This document shows positions 37,173 through 49,254 of a DNA stretch of 64,000 nucleotides, in pieces; positions within the stretch are counted from its first letter, which is position 1; the number at the start of each line of letters is the position of its first letter. The stretch lies in NCBI RefSeq assembly GCF_000576635.1, contig NZ_AVFL01000008.1:124001-188000 (forward strand), written 5' to 3'. The DNA comes from Skermanella stibiiresistens SB22 (GTDB lineage Bacteria; Pseudomonadota; Alphaproteobacteria; Azospirillales; Azospirillaceae). The translations under genes were made by a program, and so were the position numbers. The notes beneath the pieces are model-generated. The model saw only the letters and a program-made list of their open reading frames with translations, had not been told where the DNA came from and made no database searches.

Positions 37173-37254
37173 CACGAACATGACCGACACCCCCAAGCCT
37201 CGATCCAACCAGAAACTCAATCGAAACAACCAGTCCCGAACCGGAGGAAACATC

Positions 37255-38202
37255 ATGATCAAGAAATCCGCCCTGCTCGCCGCATCCGCCCTGGTCGCCC
37301 TGACCGCCGCCACGCTGGCCCCGGCATCCGCCGCCGAACTCAAGTCGGTCGGCATCACCGTCGGCAGCCTCGGCAACCCGTTCTTCGTCCAGATCGCCAA
37401 GGGCGCCGAGGCGAAGGCCAAGGAGATCGGTGGCCCCGGCGTCACCGTGACGGTGGTGTCTTCGGATTATGACCTGAACAAGCAATCGACCCAGATCGAC
37501 AACTTCATCGCGTCGGGTGTCGACATGGTCCTGGTCAACGCCGCCGACCCGGTCGCGATCGAGCCGGCCATGGTCCGGCTGAAGGCCGCCGGCATCGTCG
37601 CGGTCGCGGTCGACGTCAGCGCCAAGGGTGCCGCCGCCACGGTCACCACCAACAACATCGAGGCGGGCGAGAAGGCCTGCGACTACATCGCCCAGAAGAT
37701 GAACGGCAAAGGCAGCATGGTGATCATGAACGGCCCGCCCGTATCCGCCGTGATCGACCGGGTGACCGGCTGCAAGCAGGCCATCGCCAAGACCCCCGAC
37801 ATCAAGATCCTGTCGGACAACCAGAACGGCAAGGGCTCCCGCGAGGGCGGGCTCGAGGTCATGATCGGCCTGCTGACCGCCTTCCCCGACATCGACGCCG
37901 TGTTCGCGATCAACGATCCGCAGGCGATCGGGGCCGACCTGGCGGCCAAGCAGCTCAACCGTGACGACCTGATCATCACCTCGGTCGACGGCGCGCCCGA
38001 CATCGAGGGCGCCCTGAAGCAGAGCGGCAGCCTGATCCAGGCATCGTCGGCGCAGGACCCCTACGCCATGGCGCAGAAGGCGGTCGAGGTCGGTAACGAG
38101 ATCCTGCAAGGCAAGCAGCCGGCGCAGGCCACCACGCTGATCCCCGCGGAGCTGATCACCCGCGACAACATCGCCCAGTACAAGGGCTGGACCTCGAAGT
38201 AA
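37255..38202 (+). CDS. Periplasmic sugar-binding protein of the ABC transporter
   Basis: A 315-residue periplasmic-binding-protein type 1 fold (RbsB class). Residues 1-24 are a signal peptide ending PASAA. The mature part has VGSLGNPFFVQIAKGAEAKA, LVNAADPVAIEP, and ITSVDGAPDIEGAL, a pattern seen in putative fructose-binding proteins. ATG 37255 follows the strong ribosome site CGGAGGAAACATC; the open frame begins further upstream inside the permease gene but is not used. A Rho-independent terminator follows directly, so the binding protein ends the transporter transcript. Confidence 0.92.
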   Translation: MIKKSALLAASALVALTAATLAPASAAELKSVGITVGSLGNPFFVQIAKGAEAKAKEIGGPGVTVTVVSSDYDLNKQSTQIDNFIASGVDMVLVNAADPVAIEPAMVRLKAAGIVAVAVDVSAKGAAATVTTNNIEAGEKACDYIAQKMNGKGSMVIMNGPPVSAVIDRVTGCKQAIAKTPDIKILSDNQNGKGSREGGLEVMIGLLTAFPDIDAVFAINDPQAIGADLAAKQLNRDDLIITSVDGAPDIEGALKQSGSLIQASSAQDPYAMAQKAVEVGNEILQGKQPAQATTLIPAELITRDNIAQYKGWTSK

Positions 38203-38223
38203 GCAAGCCCGAACGAACCTCCA

Positions 38224-38267
38224 CCCCGCGCCGTCCGCTCTCCTCCCCGTGCGGCGCGGGGCCTTTT
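38224..38267 (+). terminator. Rho-independent terminator after the sugar-binding protein gene
   Basis: Arms CCCCGCGCCG (38224-38233) and CGGCGCGGGG (38252-38261) form a perfect 10-bp GC stem followed by CCTTTT. It lies 22 nt past the binding-protein stop and 34 nt before the kinase ATG, so it may limit transcription of the kinase-zwf-edd-eda group relative to the transporter. Confidence 0.75.
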
Positions 38268-38300
38268 CCCCCAATCCCAGTTTCAGTCGAAGAGGTCCAT

Positions 38301-39260
38301 ATGGCGGACGCGATTTGCATGGGCGAGCTACTGATCGATTTCGTGCCGGTCACGACGGGCACCGATCTGCTGACGGCAACCGCCTTCCAAAAGGCCCCGG
38401 GCGGCGCTCCCGCCAATGTCGCGGTGGGCCTCTCCCGGCTGGGCAGCCGCAGCGCGCTGATGGGCCGGGCCAGCGAGGACGGCTTCGGCCGCTTCCTGAT
38501 CAAGACGCTGGAGGATTCCGGCGTCGACACCAGCCTGATGCGCCGCTCGCGCCGAACCCGCACGCCGCTGGCCTTCGTCTCCCTGGCGGCCGACGCCGAG
38601 CGCGAGTTCCTGTTCTATGGCGATCCCAGTGCCGGCTTCTGCCCGGAGGACGTCGATTTCGACGCGATCTCGAAGGCGAAGCTGGTCCATTTCGGCTCGA
38701 TCGGGCTGATCACCGACGACTCCCGCGTCGCCACCCTCCAGGCGGTCGACGCGGCGCGGGGCGCTGGCCTGCACGTCTCGTTCGACGCCAACCTCCGGCT
38801 CGACCTGTGGCCGACGCCCGACAGCGCCCGCGAGGCGATCCGCGAGGGCATCGATCGGGCGACCATCGTCAAGCTGAGCGACGACGAGATGGATTTCCTG
38901 ACGGGATCCAAGGATCCGGTGGCCGGTGCCCGGAGCTTGCTTCACACCGGATTGACATTGATGGTGGTGACGCACGGGCGATATGGTTGTACGTTCGTTA
39001 CACGTGACACCGACGGCAAGGTTCCCAGCTTCACGGTCGATCCGGTCGACACCACGGGGGCGGGCGACGCCTTCATGGCTGGACTGCTGACCGGGTTGCT
39101 CGAACACCCGAACGCCCCTCTCACTTCCGAGCTGCTCCACGACCTGTGCCGCTTCGCGAACGCCGCGGGCGCCCTGGCCACGACGCAGCGGGGAGGCATT
39201 CCGGGCTTGCCGAACCGGGCTGGCGTGATGGCTTTGATGAGCGAGGAGGCTGAGCGATGA
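38301..39260 (+). CDS. PfkB-family sugar kinase, probable fructokinase
   Basis: A 319-residue kinase. It has the N-terminal signature APGGAPANVAVGLSRLG and the C-terminal catalytic motif DTTGAGDAFMAGLLTG with the base Asp. HFGSIGLI and FDANLRLDLW are closest to bacterial fructokinases, although 2-keto-3-deoxygluconate kinase is possible. Phosphorylated fructose would enter the Entner-Doudoroff enzymes encoded next, after isomerisation by a phosphoglucose isomerase not present here. The stop overlaps the zwf start (ATGA). Confidence 0.88.
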   Translation: MADAICMGELLIDFVPVTTGTDLLTATAFQKAPGGAPANVAVGLSRLGSRSALMGRASEDGFGRFLIKTLEDSGVDTSLMRRSRRTRTPLAFVSLAADAEREFLFYGDPSAGFCPEDVDFDAISKAKLVHFGSIGLITDDSRVATLQAVDAARGAGLHVSFDANLRLDLWPTPDSAREAIREGIDRATIVKLSDDEMDFLTGSKDPVAGARSLLHTGLTLMVVTHGRYGCTFVTRDTDGKVPSFTVDPVDTTGAGDAFMAGLLTGLLEHPNAPLTSELLHDLCRFANAAGALATTQRGGIPGLPNRAGVMALMSEEAER

Positions 39261-40753
39261 CGGCACACACGGCACCCGTCGATACCTTCGATTATCTCGT
39301 GTTCGGCGGGACCGGCGATCTGGCGCTCCGAAAACTCCTGCCAGCCCTCTACCTGCGCGACAAGGCCGGCCAGATCACCGGCGACAGCCGCGTCATGGCC
39401 GTCTCCCGCAGCCAGCTCTCGCCAGCCGAGTACAAGGCAAAGGCCGAGGAGGCCCTGCGCCAGCACCTACACGCGGACGAGTTCGACGAGGAGACCTGGG
39501 GCCGGTTCGGCGCGAGGCTCGACTACGTCGCCGCCGACGCCACCACGACCCATGGCTGGGGCGAGTTGCAGGAGCACCTGAAGGGCCGTGACGAGATCGT
39601 CCGGGTCTTCTATCTCGCGACCTCCCCCGAACTGTTCGGGCCGATCTCGGAGCGGCTGAGGGCCTTTGGCCTCGTCACCGAGAAATCCCGCGTCGTGCTG
39701 GAGAAGCCGATCGGCCGCGACCTGGCGTCGGCGAAGCGGATCAACGACGAGGTCGGCAGCGTCTTCGCCGAGGAGCAGATCTACCGCATCGACCACTATC
39801 TCGGTAAGGAGACGGTCCAGAACCTGCTGGCGCTCCGCTTCGCCAACTCGCTGTTCGAGCCGGTGTGGGACGCGGGCCATGTCGACCATGTCCAGATCAC
39901 CGTCGCCGAGACGGTCGGCGTCGAGGGCCGCGGCGGCTACTACGACAATTCCGGCGCATTGCGCGACATGGTTCAGAACCACCTGATGCAGTTGCTCTGC
40001 CTGGTTGGGATGGAGCCGCCGGTTTCGCTCGACCAGGAGGCGGTGCGCGACGAGAAGATCAAGGTGCTGCGTTCCCTGAAGCCGATCGGGGTCGAGAACA
40101 TAGCGGCCTCGACCGTGCGCGGCCAATACCGCGCCGGTGCCGTCAACGGCGCCGCCGTGGGCGCCTACGCCGAGGAGGCGGGCGCCGGCAATGGCAAGCC
40201 GAGCAATACCGAGACCTTCGTCGCCCTGAAGGTGGAGATCGAGAACTGGCGCTGGTCGGGCGTGCCGTTCTACCTGCGCACCGGCAAGCGGATGCCGGCC
40301 AAGGTGTCGGAGATCGTCATCCAGTTCCGTCAGGTGCCGCACTCGATCTTCCCACGAGGCGCCGGCGAGATCACGCCGAACCTGCTGATCGTCCGCCTGC
40401 AGCCGGACGAGAGCATCCGGCTGAACCTGATGGCCAAGGACCCCGGCCCCGGCGGCATGCGGCTGCGCGAGGCCTCGCTGAACCTGAGCTTCGCCGAGAC
40501 CTTCAAGTCCCGCTTTCCCGACGCCTATGAACGCCTGCTGATGGATGTCGTGCGCGGCAACCCGACGCTGTTCATGCGCCGCGACGAGGTCGAGGCGGCG
40601 TGGCGCTGGACCGAGAGCATCCTGGACGCCTGGGAAGCGCGCGGCGACAGCGTCAAACCCTATATCGCCGGAACCTGGGGACCCTCCCAGTCCGTGGCCC
40701 TGATCGAGCGCGACGGCAGGACCTGGCACGATGACGCCATGACCACCGGCTGA
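39257..40753 (+). CDS. zwf: Glucose-6-phosphate 1-dehydrogenase
   Basis: Oxidises glucose 6-phosphate to 6-phosphogluconolactone with NAD(P)+. The 498-residue protein has the nucleotide-binding motif [16 protein letters not shown] near residue 17 and the active-site motif RIDHYLGKE near 178, then [14 protein letters not shown]. It overlaps the kinase by 4 bp and is followed after 17 nt by edd. The lactonase gene (pgl), often between zwf and edd, is absent here. Confidence 0.96.
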   Translation: MTAHTAPVDTFDYLVFGGTGDLALRKLLPALYLRDKAGQITGDSRVMAVSRSQLSPAEYKAKAEEALRQHLHADEFDEETWGRFGARLDYVAADATTTHGWGELQEHLKGRDEIVRVFYLATSPELFGPISERLRAFGLVTEKSRVVLEKPIGRDLASAKRINDEVGSVFAEEQIYRIDHYLGKETVQNLLALRFANSLFEPVWDAGHVDHVQITVAETVGVEGRGGYYDNSGALRDMVQNHLMQLLCLVGMEPPVSLDQEAVRDEKIKVLRSLKPIGVENIAASTVRGQYRAGAVNGAAVGAYAEEAGAGNGKPSNTETFVALKVEIENWRWSGVPFYLRTGKRMPAKVSEIVIQFRQVPHSIFPRGAGEITPNLLIVRLQPDESIRLNLMAKDPGPGGMRLREASLNLSFAETFKSRFPDAYERLLMDVVRGNPTLFMRRDEVEAAWRWTESILDAWEARGDSVKPYIAGTWGPSQSVALIERDGRTWHDDAMTTG

Positions 40754-40770
40754 GCCGAAGGAGAGATCTG

Positions 40771-42597
<1,827 letters not shown>

Positions 42598-42608
42598 GGA
42601 ACCGATAG

Positions 42609-43235
42609 ATGCAAACGATCTCCGCCATCCTGGCCCTGGGCCCGGTCGTTCCGGTGCTGACCATCGACGACGTCGAGACCGCCGTTCCCCTGGCGCGGGC
42701 GTTGGCGCGCGGCGGCCTGCCCGCGATCGAGGTGACGCTGAGGACGGCCGCGTCGCCGGACGCGATCCGCGCCATCGCCGCCGAGGTGCCCGAAGCCGTG
42801 GTCGGCGCCGGAACGATCCTGACCGCCAAGCACTACGAGGAGGCGGTCGCGGCCGGCGCCAAGTTCATCGTCAGCCCCGGCTGCACGCCGGACCTGATCG
42901 AGGCGGCGAGGCGGTCGGAGGTGCCGTTCCTGCCGGGTGCCGCCACCGCGTCGGAGGCCATGGCGCTGCTGGCCGCCGGGTTCACCCATCTGAAGTTCTT
43001 CCCAGCGGAACCGGCCGGTGGCATCAAGATGCTGTCGTCTTTGGGAGCGCCCCTGCCGGCGCTGCGCTTCTGCCCGACCGGCGGCATCTCGGTCGAAAAC
43101 GCCCCGAAGTATCTGGCGCTGCCGAACGTCGTCTGCGTCGGCGGGTCGTGGGTGGCCCCGGCTGACGTGGTCAAGGCACGCGACTGGGACAAGATCGAAG
43201 CGCTGGCGCGCGCGGCGGCGGCTTTGGGGAAGTAG
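42609..43235 (+). CDS. eda: KDPG aldolase
   Basis: Splits KDPG into pyruvate and glyceraldehyde 3-phosphate. The 208-residue protein has the catalytic Glu in [30 protein letters not shown] and the Schiff-base Lys in [12 protein letters not shown], then CPTGGIS. Twelve nt separate it from edd. A strong 15-bp hairpin follows the stop, ending the operon. Confidence 0.96.
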   Translation: MQTISAILALGPVVPVLTIDDVETAVPLARALARGGLPAIEVTLRTAASPDAIRAIAAEVPEAVVGAGTILTAKHYEEAVAAGAKFIVSPGCTPDLIEAARRSEVPFLPGAATASEAMALLAAGFTHLKFFPAEPAGGIKMLSSLGAPLPALRFCPTGGISVENAPKYLALPNVVCVGGSWVAPADVVKARDWDKIEALARAAAALGK

Positions 43236-43254
43236 GCGGGCTGGGTGCTGCAGG

Positions 43255-43297
43255 CGTGATCCGCCGGCTTACAAGGAATGGGAGCCGGCGGATCACG
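43255..43297 (+). terminator. Terminator-like hairpin after eda
   Basis: CGTGATCCGCCGGCT (43255-43269) and AGCCGGCGGATCACG (43283-43297) are perfect 15-bp complements with a 13-nt loop, 20 nt beyond the eda stop. The following bases CGTTTAC are only weakly U-rich. Confidence 0.7.
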
Positions 43298-43312
43298 CGT
43301 TTACAAACCCGG

Positions 43313-43392
43313 AGGTCGGCTACAGCGAAGCGACAGCCGACAGACCGGCGCGTCGGGAGTGATGTCGGCTGTCGCTTCGCTGTAGCCGACCT
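43313..43392. repeat. REP/BIME-like palindrome, copy 2 (30-bp arms)
   Basis: Arms 43313-43342 and 43363-43392 are perfect complements of 30 bp with a 20-nt loop. Aligned with the 32-nt arm of copy 1 (20929-20960), 26 of 32 positions match. Position 10 of the arm changes G to C while position 26 changes C to G, keeping the inner stem paired. It lies between the convergent eda and bfr genes and may serve as a 3' hairpin for both. Confidence 0.9.
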
Positions 43393-43439
43393 ACGCTGTG
43401 GCACCCGACTTCGAACAGAGGCCTAGATGGCCATTTCCG

Positions 43440-43916
43440 TCACGAGCCGTCGAACATCTGTTCCTGCTTGTAGTTTTCAGCCCCAACCGAGTCGATCAGC
43501 CGAATTTGGTGCGTCAGCCAATCGATGTGTTCCTCGGTGTCGTTGAGGATACTGGAGAAAAGCTCGCGGGTTATGAAATCCCGGACCTCCTCGCAGTAGC
43601 CGATCGCCTCGACGAGCGACTGGCGGCCGGACTGCTCCGTCTCCATCTCCAGATCGATCATCTCGGGGACGTTGCCGCCGATCTTGACCTGATTGAGATC
43701 CTGCAGGTTTGGCGTTCCCTCCAGGAACAGCGTGCGCTCGATCAACCGGTCGGCGTGCCGCATCTTGGACCGCGCCTCGGTCTGGTTATGATCGGCCAGC
43801 CGCGTCAAACCCCAATCCCTCAGCATTCGGGAATGCAGGAAGTATTGGTTTATCGCCGTCAGCTTGCCGGTCAAAACCTTGTTCAGGTGGCGAATGACAC
43901 TCGGATTGCCCTTCAT
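43440..43916 (-). CDS. bfr: Bacterioferritin subunit with altered ferroxidase site
   Basis: A 158-residue four-helix iron-storage subunit. It aligns without gaps to the E. coli Bfr sequence as recalled (MKG...HLNK start, AINQYFLHSRM, ADRLIERTLFLEG, HIDWL). The haem ligand Met52 is kept. Of the six ferroxidase ligands, His54, Glu94 and His130 are kept, but Glu18 is Lys, Glu51 is Lys and Glu127 is Thr. This matches the haem-binding, catalytically weak subunit of two-subunit bacterioferritins. No partner gene is adjacent. ATG 43916; it is the first gene of the iron region, convergent with eda. Confidence 0.93.
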   Translation of the reverse strand: MKGNPSVIRHLNKVLTGKLTAINQYFLHSRMLRDWGLTRLADHNQTEARSKMRHADRLIERTLFLEGTPNLQDLNQVKIGGNVPEMIDLEMETEQSGRQSLVEAIGYCEEVRDFITRELFSSILNDTEEHIDWLTHQIRLIDSVGAENYKQEQMFDGS

Positions 43917-44032
43917 CCACGCTCTCTCTTTTCCATGCCCGCGGGTGTCGTACCCGAGGCCCCATCATCCAGATCCAACCCCCGCTTGTCGATAAGGTTT
44001 CATAGCGATGACAAAGGTTGTTTGGATCGGAG

Positions 44033-45193
44033 TCACGACGCCCCCTGGCGGCTGGCTCGCCTTTGAATATCGAGGCGCCGCCGGTTACGGCGGCCTTTCA
44101 GCCACATCATAACTCCCGTGACCATGAAGCCTGCGGGCAACACACCGGTCAGGAACACGATCGTCTCCCACGGCAAGCCGGTGCCCTGGCCATCGTGCAG
44201 TCTCCGCATCAGGCGGGAGAAATCGTCGCCACCACCACCGGGCCCCGGCGTGTCGGCGCGCCTCGTGGCACCGGTCGCATCATCCACCGTGATGGTCGCG
44301 ACATCCCCGGTACCCTCGCGCCGCACTTGGACGACCCAGTTTGGCCGGCGCTCCTGCGGCAGCGACAGCGACACCAGACGTCCATCGGGGAATTGGTCCA
44401 GCGCTTTCGCGGCGGCACCATCCGGCGACATCGACGTTGGGACGAGGGGCGGGCTAGGCGGCTGACGGGGTGCTTGCGGGATCATCGTCACGAAACCGCC
44501 AACCAAGGCGCGCGCGGTTTGGGGGAACGAGATGTAAACTCCCGTCAGAGCCACCACCAGCAGCGGTAGGGAGATCCAAATCCCGGCGACGTAATGAAGG
44601 TTGGCCGACACCTTCATTCCCCGACGCCAGCCCAGCGCCGCGACGGGAGATCCGCGACGCGGCCACCACAGCCAAATCCCCGTCGCCGCCGCGACGGAGA
44701 GCGCGACCCCGAGCCATCCCACGATCTGCCGACCGGAGAATTGCGGCACGGCCAGACTGCCATGGAAGCGGTGGAGGAAGCCGAACAGCGACGCGCTCTG
44801 ATCGCCGCTGTCGAGCACCCGCGCCGTCGCCGGGTCGAGCCAGACGGTGGCGATCCGGGGGCGCCCCTCGACCAGGAGAACACTGGAAACCGTCACCGGC
44901 GCCCCCTCCTCCGCAGGCATCCGGACCGACGACGCCGGCTTGTCGGGACCCAACGCCGATGCCGCCGCTTCCAGATAGTGGGACGGCGCCAGCACGCCCT
45001 GTTCAGGAGAGACGGCGTAGCGTTGTGGCTCCAGCAAACGGTCGAGCGCGTCGTGCCAAACCAGCGCGCTGCCGGACAGTCCCACCAGCACGATGGGAAC
45101 GCCGACGATCAATCCGATCCACAGATGCACCGTGCGCAGGATCTGGCGCGCGGAAGCGCGTTTAACCCCTGGTTTGTCCATGACGGCGCTCAT
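44033..45193 (-). CDS. PepSY-domain membrane protein of iron-uptake locus
   Basis: A 386-residue inner-membrane protein with about four helices: [15 protein letters not shown] near residue 20, a second pair near 155 and 205, and a C-terminal [18 protein letters not shown]. PepSY-type periplasmic segments lie between them. Such proteins next to siderophore receptors are thought to reduce or release ferric iron (PiuB/FoxB-like). ATG 45193 overlaps the stop of the hydroxylase gene (ATGA), so the two are coupled. Confidence 0.87.
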   Translation of the reverse strand: MSAVMDKPGVKRASARQILRTVHLWIGLIVGVPIVLVGLSGSALVWHDALDRLLEPQRYAVSPEQGVLAPSHYLEAAASALGPDKPASSVRMPAEEGAPVTVSSVLLVEGRPRIATVWLDPATARVLDSGDQSASLFGFLHRFHGSLAVPQFSGRQIVGWLGVALSVAAATGIWLWWPRRGSPVAALGWRRGMKVSANLHYVAGIWISLPLLVVALTGVYISFPQTARALVGGFVTMIPQAPRQPPSPPLVPTSMSPDGAAAKALDQFPDGRLVSLSLPQERRPNWVVQVRREGTGDVATITVDDATGATRRADTPGPGGGGDDFSRLMRRLHDGQGTGLPWETIVFLTGVLPAGFMVTGVMMWLKGRRNRRRLDIQRRASRQGAS

Positions 45194-45870
45194 ACCTCGG
45201 CCCACCGGCGGATCAGGTTATGATAGCAATTGGTCAGCGACACGACGGAGGGATGGTCCGGCAGGTCGGCCGCCACGCCGTTGATCGCCATGTCCAGGTC
45301 GAACAAGGTGGTCCTGGCGGCGTCGTCCCGGATTATGCTCTGTATCCAGAAGAAAGACGCCCAGCGGCTGCCCCGCGTGATGGGCGTGACCTGGTGCAGG
45401 CTGGACGCGGGATAGACGACCATGTGCCCGGCAGGCAGCTTGACCGAATGGGCGCCATAGGTGTCCTCGATCATCAGCTCGCCGCCGTCGTACTCCTCCG
45501 GTTCACTGAGGAACAAGGTGGCAGAGATGTCCGTTCGGATCCGGCCGCCGCCACCCGGCAGCGGCCTGACCGCGTTGTCGACATGGGCGCCGAACCGCAT
45601 GCCCGCGTCATAGCGGTTGAACAGCGGTGGGAACACTTGGCTCGGCAAGGTGGCTGACATGAACAGCGGACTGGCGTCGAGCGCCCGCAGGACGATGCCG
45701 CGCAGTTCCGCCAGTTCGGGAGCCGTCTCCGGGATTTGGAGGTTGTTCTTGGTCTTGGCGGACTGGTGACCCGCCGTCACGCGGCCATCGACCCAGCGGG
45801 CCGCTTCCAGGACGGCCCTGCAATGGGCCACCTGTTCGGTGCTCAGCACATCGGGAATGTGAATCTGCAT
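45190..45870 (-). CDS. Fe(II)/2-oxoglutarate-dependent hydroxylase, PiuC/YbiX type
   Basis: A 226-residue PKHD-type dioxygenase. The iron ligands are in FGAHVDNA (His and Asp) and SSLHQVTPI (His), with the 2-oxoglutarate Arg in RGSRWASFF. Early KTKNNLQIP and [13 protein letters not shown] are typical of PiuC. It is encoded between a TonB-dependent siderophore receptor and a PepSY protein, the usual piu-type setting, so it probably acts in iron acquisition, though its substrate is unknown in the family. Confidence 0.92.
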   Translation of the reverse strand: MQIHIPDVLSTEQVAHCRAVLEAARWVDGRVTAGHQSAKTKNNLQIPETAPELAELRGIVLRALDASPLFMSATLPSQVFPPLFNRYDAGMRFGAHVDNAVRPLPGGGGRIRTDISATLFLSEPEEYDGGELMIEDTYGAHSVKLPAGHMVVYPASSLHQVTPITRGSRWASFFWIQSIIRDDAARTTLFDLDMAINGVAADLPDHPSVVSLTNCYHNLIRRWAEV

Positions 45871-45919
45871 GGTGAGGCGTCCTCTCGATCGAAGGCCGGT
45901 GACGGATGGTCGGAAGGCG

Positions 45920-48073
45920 TCAGAAGCGGGCGGCGGCGCTGAGGACCAGGGTCCGGCCGGCGCCGGGGATCACGTGTCCTGGATAGACGCCGTCGTAGAT
46001 GTCCTCGTCGAACAGGTTGTAGGCGTTGAGCGCCACGCGGACGTCGTTGATGGTGTAGGAGACCATGGCGTCGACGCGCCAGTAATCGGGCACCTCGTTG
46101 GTGTTGGTGTTGTTGGCGAAGCGCTCGCCCGTGTAGTAGGCGCCGGCACCGAGCTCGAGATTTTCGAGAACCTCATATGTCGTCCAAGCGAAACCTGAAT
46201 GCTCCGGGGTGTTTTGCAAGGTCTTGCCGGTCGTGCCGTCATTCGCCTTGGTGATCTCGCCTTCGAGATAGGTATAGCCAGCCAATACCGTCCACCGATC
46301 CGTGATGCGGCCATTGGCTTCAAGTTCGAAACCGTCGACCTGCTGCTCTCCCTGGAGCACGGTCACGGAGGCGTTGACGGGATCGACCGTCCGGGCGTTG
46401 GTCTTCTCGATGCGGAACAGCGAGCCGCCGATGCCCAGCTTGTTGTCGAGCAGCGAGAACTTGGCGCCGACCTCGTAGGTCCGGTTCTTTTCCGGTTCCA
46501 ATCCAACTTGGGCGGCGCTCAGGCTGACGAATTCGGCCGAGGGATTGAAGCTCGTGCCATAGGAGACGTAATAGGTTTGCGCGTCGGTCGGCTCGTAGAT
46601 CACCGCCGCCCGCGTGCTCAACATCGTGTCGGTGCGATCCAGAGACAGCCCCGCGATGCTCTCGTCGCTTTCCGCCTCGAAACGGTCCCAGCGCAGGCCA
46701 CCGACGATCGACCATTGGTCCGTCAGAGCGATCCGATCGGCGGCGAACAGGCCGATGGTGGTGGCGTTGGCGCTGGTGTCGGATGTGACGCGGCGGGGTG
46801 TGCCGACTCCCGCGTTGGGGTCCGGATCGAATAGGCTGGCGGTCGGCAGCCCCGTGAAGCCATAGCGCTTGGTATCGACGTCGTCATAGCCAAGCTCGAC
46901 GCCACTGACGAGGGTGTGTCCGATCGGGCCGGTCGCGAAGGTGGCGGTCGCGGTCGTCGTGTTGTTGACTGACCATGTCTCGCTATCGAGGCTGGGACGG
47001 CTGCGGGTGACTCGGATCGCCGACAGCGGTGTCCCGGCGACCGCGTTCACGCGCGGAGCCGTGGTCGTGGCGTCACGGGTGTAATATCCGGCGCGGAGCG
47101 TGTTCGACAGCTTCAGCCAGTCGGTCGCCACATGATCGAGCTTGGCCGTGACCAGATCGACCTGGACGTCCTCGTTGTCGTCCCTGAGACCGTAGAACGT
47201 CTCGAGATCGACCGGGGCCGGACGGCCGAACACATAGGGCAGGCCATAATCCGGGCGATTGTCCTCCTCCTGGTGAAGGTAGGAGACGGTGAACTGGGTG
47301 TCGGTGCCGAGCCCCAATCCGATCGACGGAGCGATGCCCCAGCGTTTTTGTTCGACCAAGTCGCGGCCGACGGTCTCGCTGTCCTGCCCCATCACGTTGA
47401 GCCGGATGGCGGCTGTCGGTCCCACCGGCATGTTCAGGTCGGCCGTCCCCCGGAAGAATGGGCCGTTGCCGACGCTGACCTCCGCGCGGTTCGACCTCTC
47501 CAGCGTCGGCACCTTGGTCACCAGGTTGATCACGCCGCCGGTCGAGCCCCTACCGAACAGCAGCGATGACGGCCCCTTCAGGACCTCGACCGAATCCAGG
47601 TTGAAGGTGTCACGGTTGTATTGGCCAGGATCGCGGGCGCCATCGACGAACAGGTCGCCGCGGGCCGAGAACCCCCGGATGGTCAGGGTGTCGCCTTGCG
47701 CCCCGCCCTCACCGGCGTTGATCGAGATGCCGGCGACGTTGCGGACGGCCTCGCGGAGGCTCGGGATGTTCTTCTCCTCGATCAACTCCCGCGGGATGAC
47801 GCTGATCCCCTGCGGCGTATCCTGGATCGAGGTGGGAAGACGGTCGAGCGACGGCTGACGCTCCATCGTGTTGCGGGATTCCGGTCCCGTCACCGTGATC
47901 GGCGACAAGGTTTGGACTTCCGATCCCGGCTCGGCCTGAGCCGCTTGGCTCGGTGCCTCCTGTGCCGATGCCGGAGAGATCGCGGCCGAGGTGGAAATGG
48001 CCAGCGCGGTGGTCAACGCCAGCGACGGCGCGAACCGATATTGCCGAGTATACGTTGTGCCCATGAAATTCAA
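45920..48073 (-). CDS. TonB-dependent siderophore receptor (Fiu/PiuA type)
   Basis: A 717-residue outer-membrane receptor. A signal peptide (about 1-38, ending SPASAQ) is followed by a TonB-box-like ITVTG, the plug domain ([37 protein letters not shown]) and a beta barrel ending in the required aromatic residue (LSAAARF). It probably imports ferric catecholate siderophores, judged by the PiuC neighbour. It heads the minus-strand unit receptor-piuC-PepSY and is divergent from exbB-exbD-tonB, sharing a Fur-box-like palindrome. Confidence 0.93.
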   Translation of the reverse strand: MNFMGTTYTRQYRFAPSLALTTALAISTSAAISPASAQEAPSQAAQAEPGSEVQTLSPITVTGPESRNTMERQPSLDRLPTSIQDTPQGISVIPRELIEEKNIPSLREAVRNVAGISINAGEGGAQGDTLTIRGFSARGDLFVDGARDPGQYNRDTFNLDSVEVLKGPSSLLFGRGSTGGVINLVTKVPTLERSNRAEVSVGNGPFFRGTADLNMPVGPTAAIRLNVMGQDSETVGRDLVEQKRWGIAPSIGLGLGTDTQFTVSYLHQEEDNRPDYGLPYVFGRPAPVDLETFYGLRDDNEDVQVDLVTAKLDHVATDWLKLSNTLRAGYYTRDATTTAPRVNAVAGTPLSAIRVTRSRPSLDSETWSVNNTTTATATFATGPIGHTLVSGVELGYDDVDTKRYGFTGLPTASLFDPDPNAGVGTPRRVTSDTSANATTIGLFAADRIALTDQWSIVGGLRWDRFEAESDESIAGLSLDRTDTMLSTRAAVIYEPTDAQTYYVSYGTSFNPSAEFVSLSAAQVGLEPEKNRTYEVGAKFSLLDNKLGIGGSLFRIEKTNARTVDPVNASVTVLQGEQQVDGFELEANGRITDRWTVLAGYTYLEGEITKANDGTTGKTLQNTPEHSGFAWTTYEVLENLELGAGAYYTGERFANNTNTNEVPDYWRVDAMVSYTINDVRVALNAYNLFDEDIYDGVYPGHVIPGAGRTLVLSAAARF

Positions 48074-48133
48074 CTTCCTAAGATTGTGCTATTAAGTCTT
48101 ATTATCAACGTGATTTTGCCGCAATCCACTTTG

Positions 48134-48160
48134 TGCAAATGACTCGCAAAATCATTTGCA
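48134..48160. promoter_or_regulatory. Fur-box-like palindrome between receptor gene and exbB
   Basis: TGCAAATGA (48134-48142) and TCATTTGCA (48152-48160) are perfect 9-bp complements around CTCGCAAAA. The motif resembles alphaproteobacterial Fur sites of the TGCAAAT...ATTTGCA type. It lies about 60 nt from the receptor start and 75 nt from the exbB start, so one site could control both directions by iron. It is not an Irr-type (ICE) motif. Confidence 0.6.
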
Positions 48161-48233
48161 TGACAGCTACGCGTCGCTTATGGATGACTCAGGAAATCAA
48201 TTGTCTGGGACCCCTCATCAGGGGATTTGAAGC

Positions 48234-49250
48234 ATGACGACACCGCGCACCGTAGGCTGGCTGCCCCTCACGATCATATCGCTGATGTGCCTCTCGACGG
48301 CGGCGCTGGGTCAGGTGACGACCACGCCCGAAACACCTCCGGCGCCGCGCGAACAGGTTCAACCGCCGCCCGGCGATGCCCAGGCTCCAACGCTTCCCAC
48401 CCCAGAGTCATCCGCACCAGAAGCGCCCGCGGCTTCCACACCCGGGGCTTCGACTCCGGAGGCTTCAACTCCCGGGGCGCCCGCCCCAACCGATACCGGC
48501 TCGCCAATCGACACCGCCCAGGAACAGGACCCACCCGCCGACGATCCGCTCGCCGCGATGGTGCCTCATGACCTGTCGCCTTGGGGGATGTTCATGGCGG
48601 CGGATGCCGTCGTCAAAGGCGTCATGATCGGGCTGGCTTTGGCATCGGTGCTGACATGGACGGTGCTGGTCGCCAAGACGATCGAATTGAGCGCCACCAA
48701 GCGGCGGGTCGCCCGCGCCCTCCGGGTGATCGGCTCCGCGCATACCCTGGCGGAAGCCGCCGACCGCAGCGGTCCGTCGGATGGTCCGGTCCACGCCTTC
48801 GTCCGGTCCGTCGTCGCGGAGCACGAGCTTTGGTTCGCCGGCATGGACAAGGCGGGACTGCGGGATCGGATCGCGTCACGGCTTGACCGGCTGGTCGCCA
48901 ACTCGAGCCGCCGAATGACCAAAGGTACCGGCGTGCTGGCGACGATCGGATCGACCGCCCCCTTCGTCGGGCTGTTCGGCACGGTCTGGGGCATCATGAA
49001 CAGCTTCATCGGCATCTCGGAAGCCCAGACCACCAACCTGGCCGTGGTGGCGCCCGGCATCGCCGAAGCCTTGCTGGCGACCGCCATGGGCCTGGTAGCG
49101 GCCATCCCCGCCGTGGTCATCTACAACGCCTTCGCCCGCGGCATCGCCGGGTACAAGGCGCTGCTGATGGACGCCGCCGCCGAGTTGCAGCGCATCGCGT
49201 CGCGCGATGTCGACCGCACCATGGTTTCCATGCGCAAGGCGGCGGAGTAG
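48234..49250 (+). CDS. exbB: ExbB, proton-channel subunit of the TonB system
   Basis: A 338-residue MotA/TolQ/ExbB protein. A signal-peptide-like helix (about 8-27) precedes a long Pro/Ala/Ser/Thr-rich periplasmic stretch to about residue 105 with repeats of the STPGA type, then the first conserved helix ([18 protein letters not shown]) and the paired helices [21 protein letters not shown] and [18 protein letters not shown]. With ExbD it converts proton motive force into TonB movement. The extended N-terminus is longer than in E. coli ExbB. It is 4 nt from exbD. Confidence 0.94.
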   Translation: MTTPRTVGWLPLTIISLMCLSTAALGQVTTTPETPPAPREQVQPPPGDAQAPTLPTPESSAPEAPAASTPGASTPEASTPGAPAPTDTGSPIDTAQEQDPPADDPLAAMVPHDLSPWGMFMAADAVVKGVMIGLALASVLTWTVLVAKTIELSATKRRVARALRVIGSAHTLAEAADRSGPSDGPVHAFVRSVVAEHELWFAGMDKAGLRDRIASRLDRLVANSSRRMTKGTGVLATIGSTAPFVGLFGTVWGIMNSFIGISEAQTTNLAVVAPGIAEALLATAMGLVAAIPAVVIYNAFARGIAGYKALLMDAAAELQRIASRDVDRTMVSMRKAAE

Positions 49251-49254
49251 CACC

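Noticed and set aside
43236-43439. A short frame between eda and bfr
   Set aside because: The region is made of two perfect palindromes; any frame there is a by-product of the repeats.
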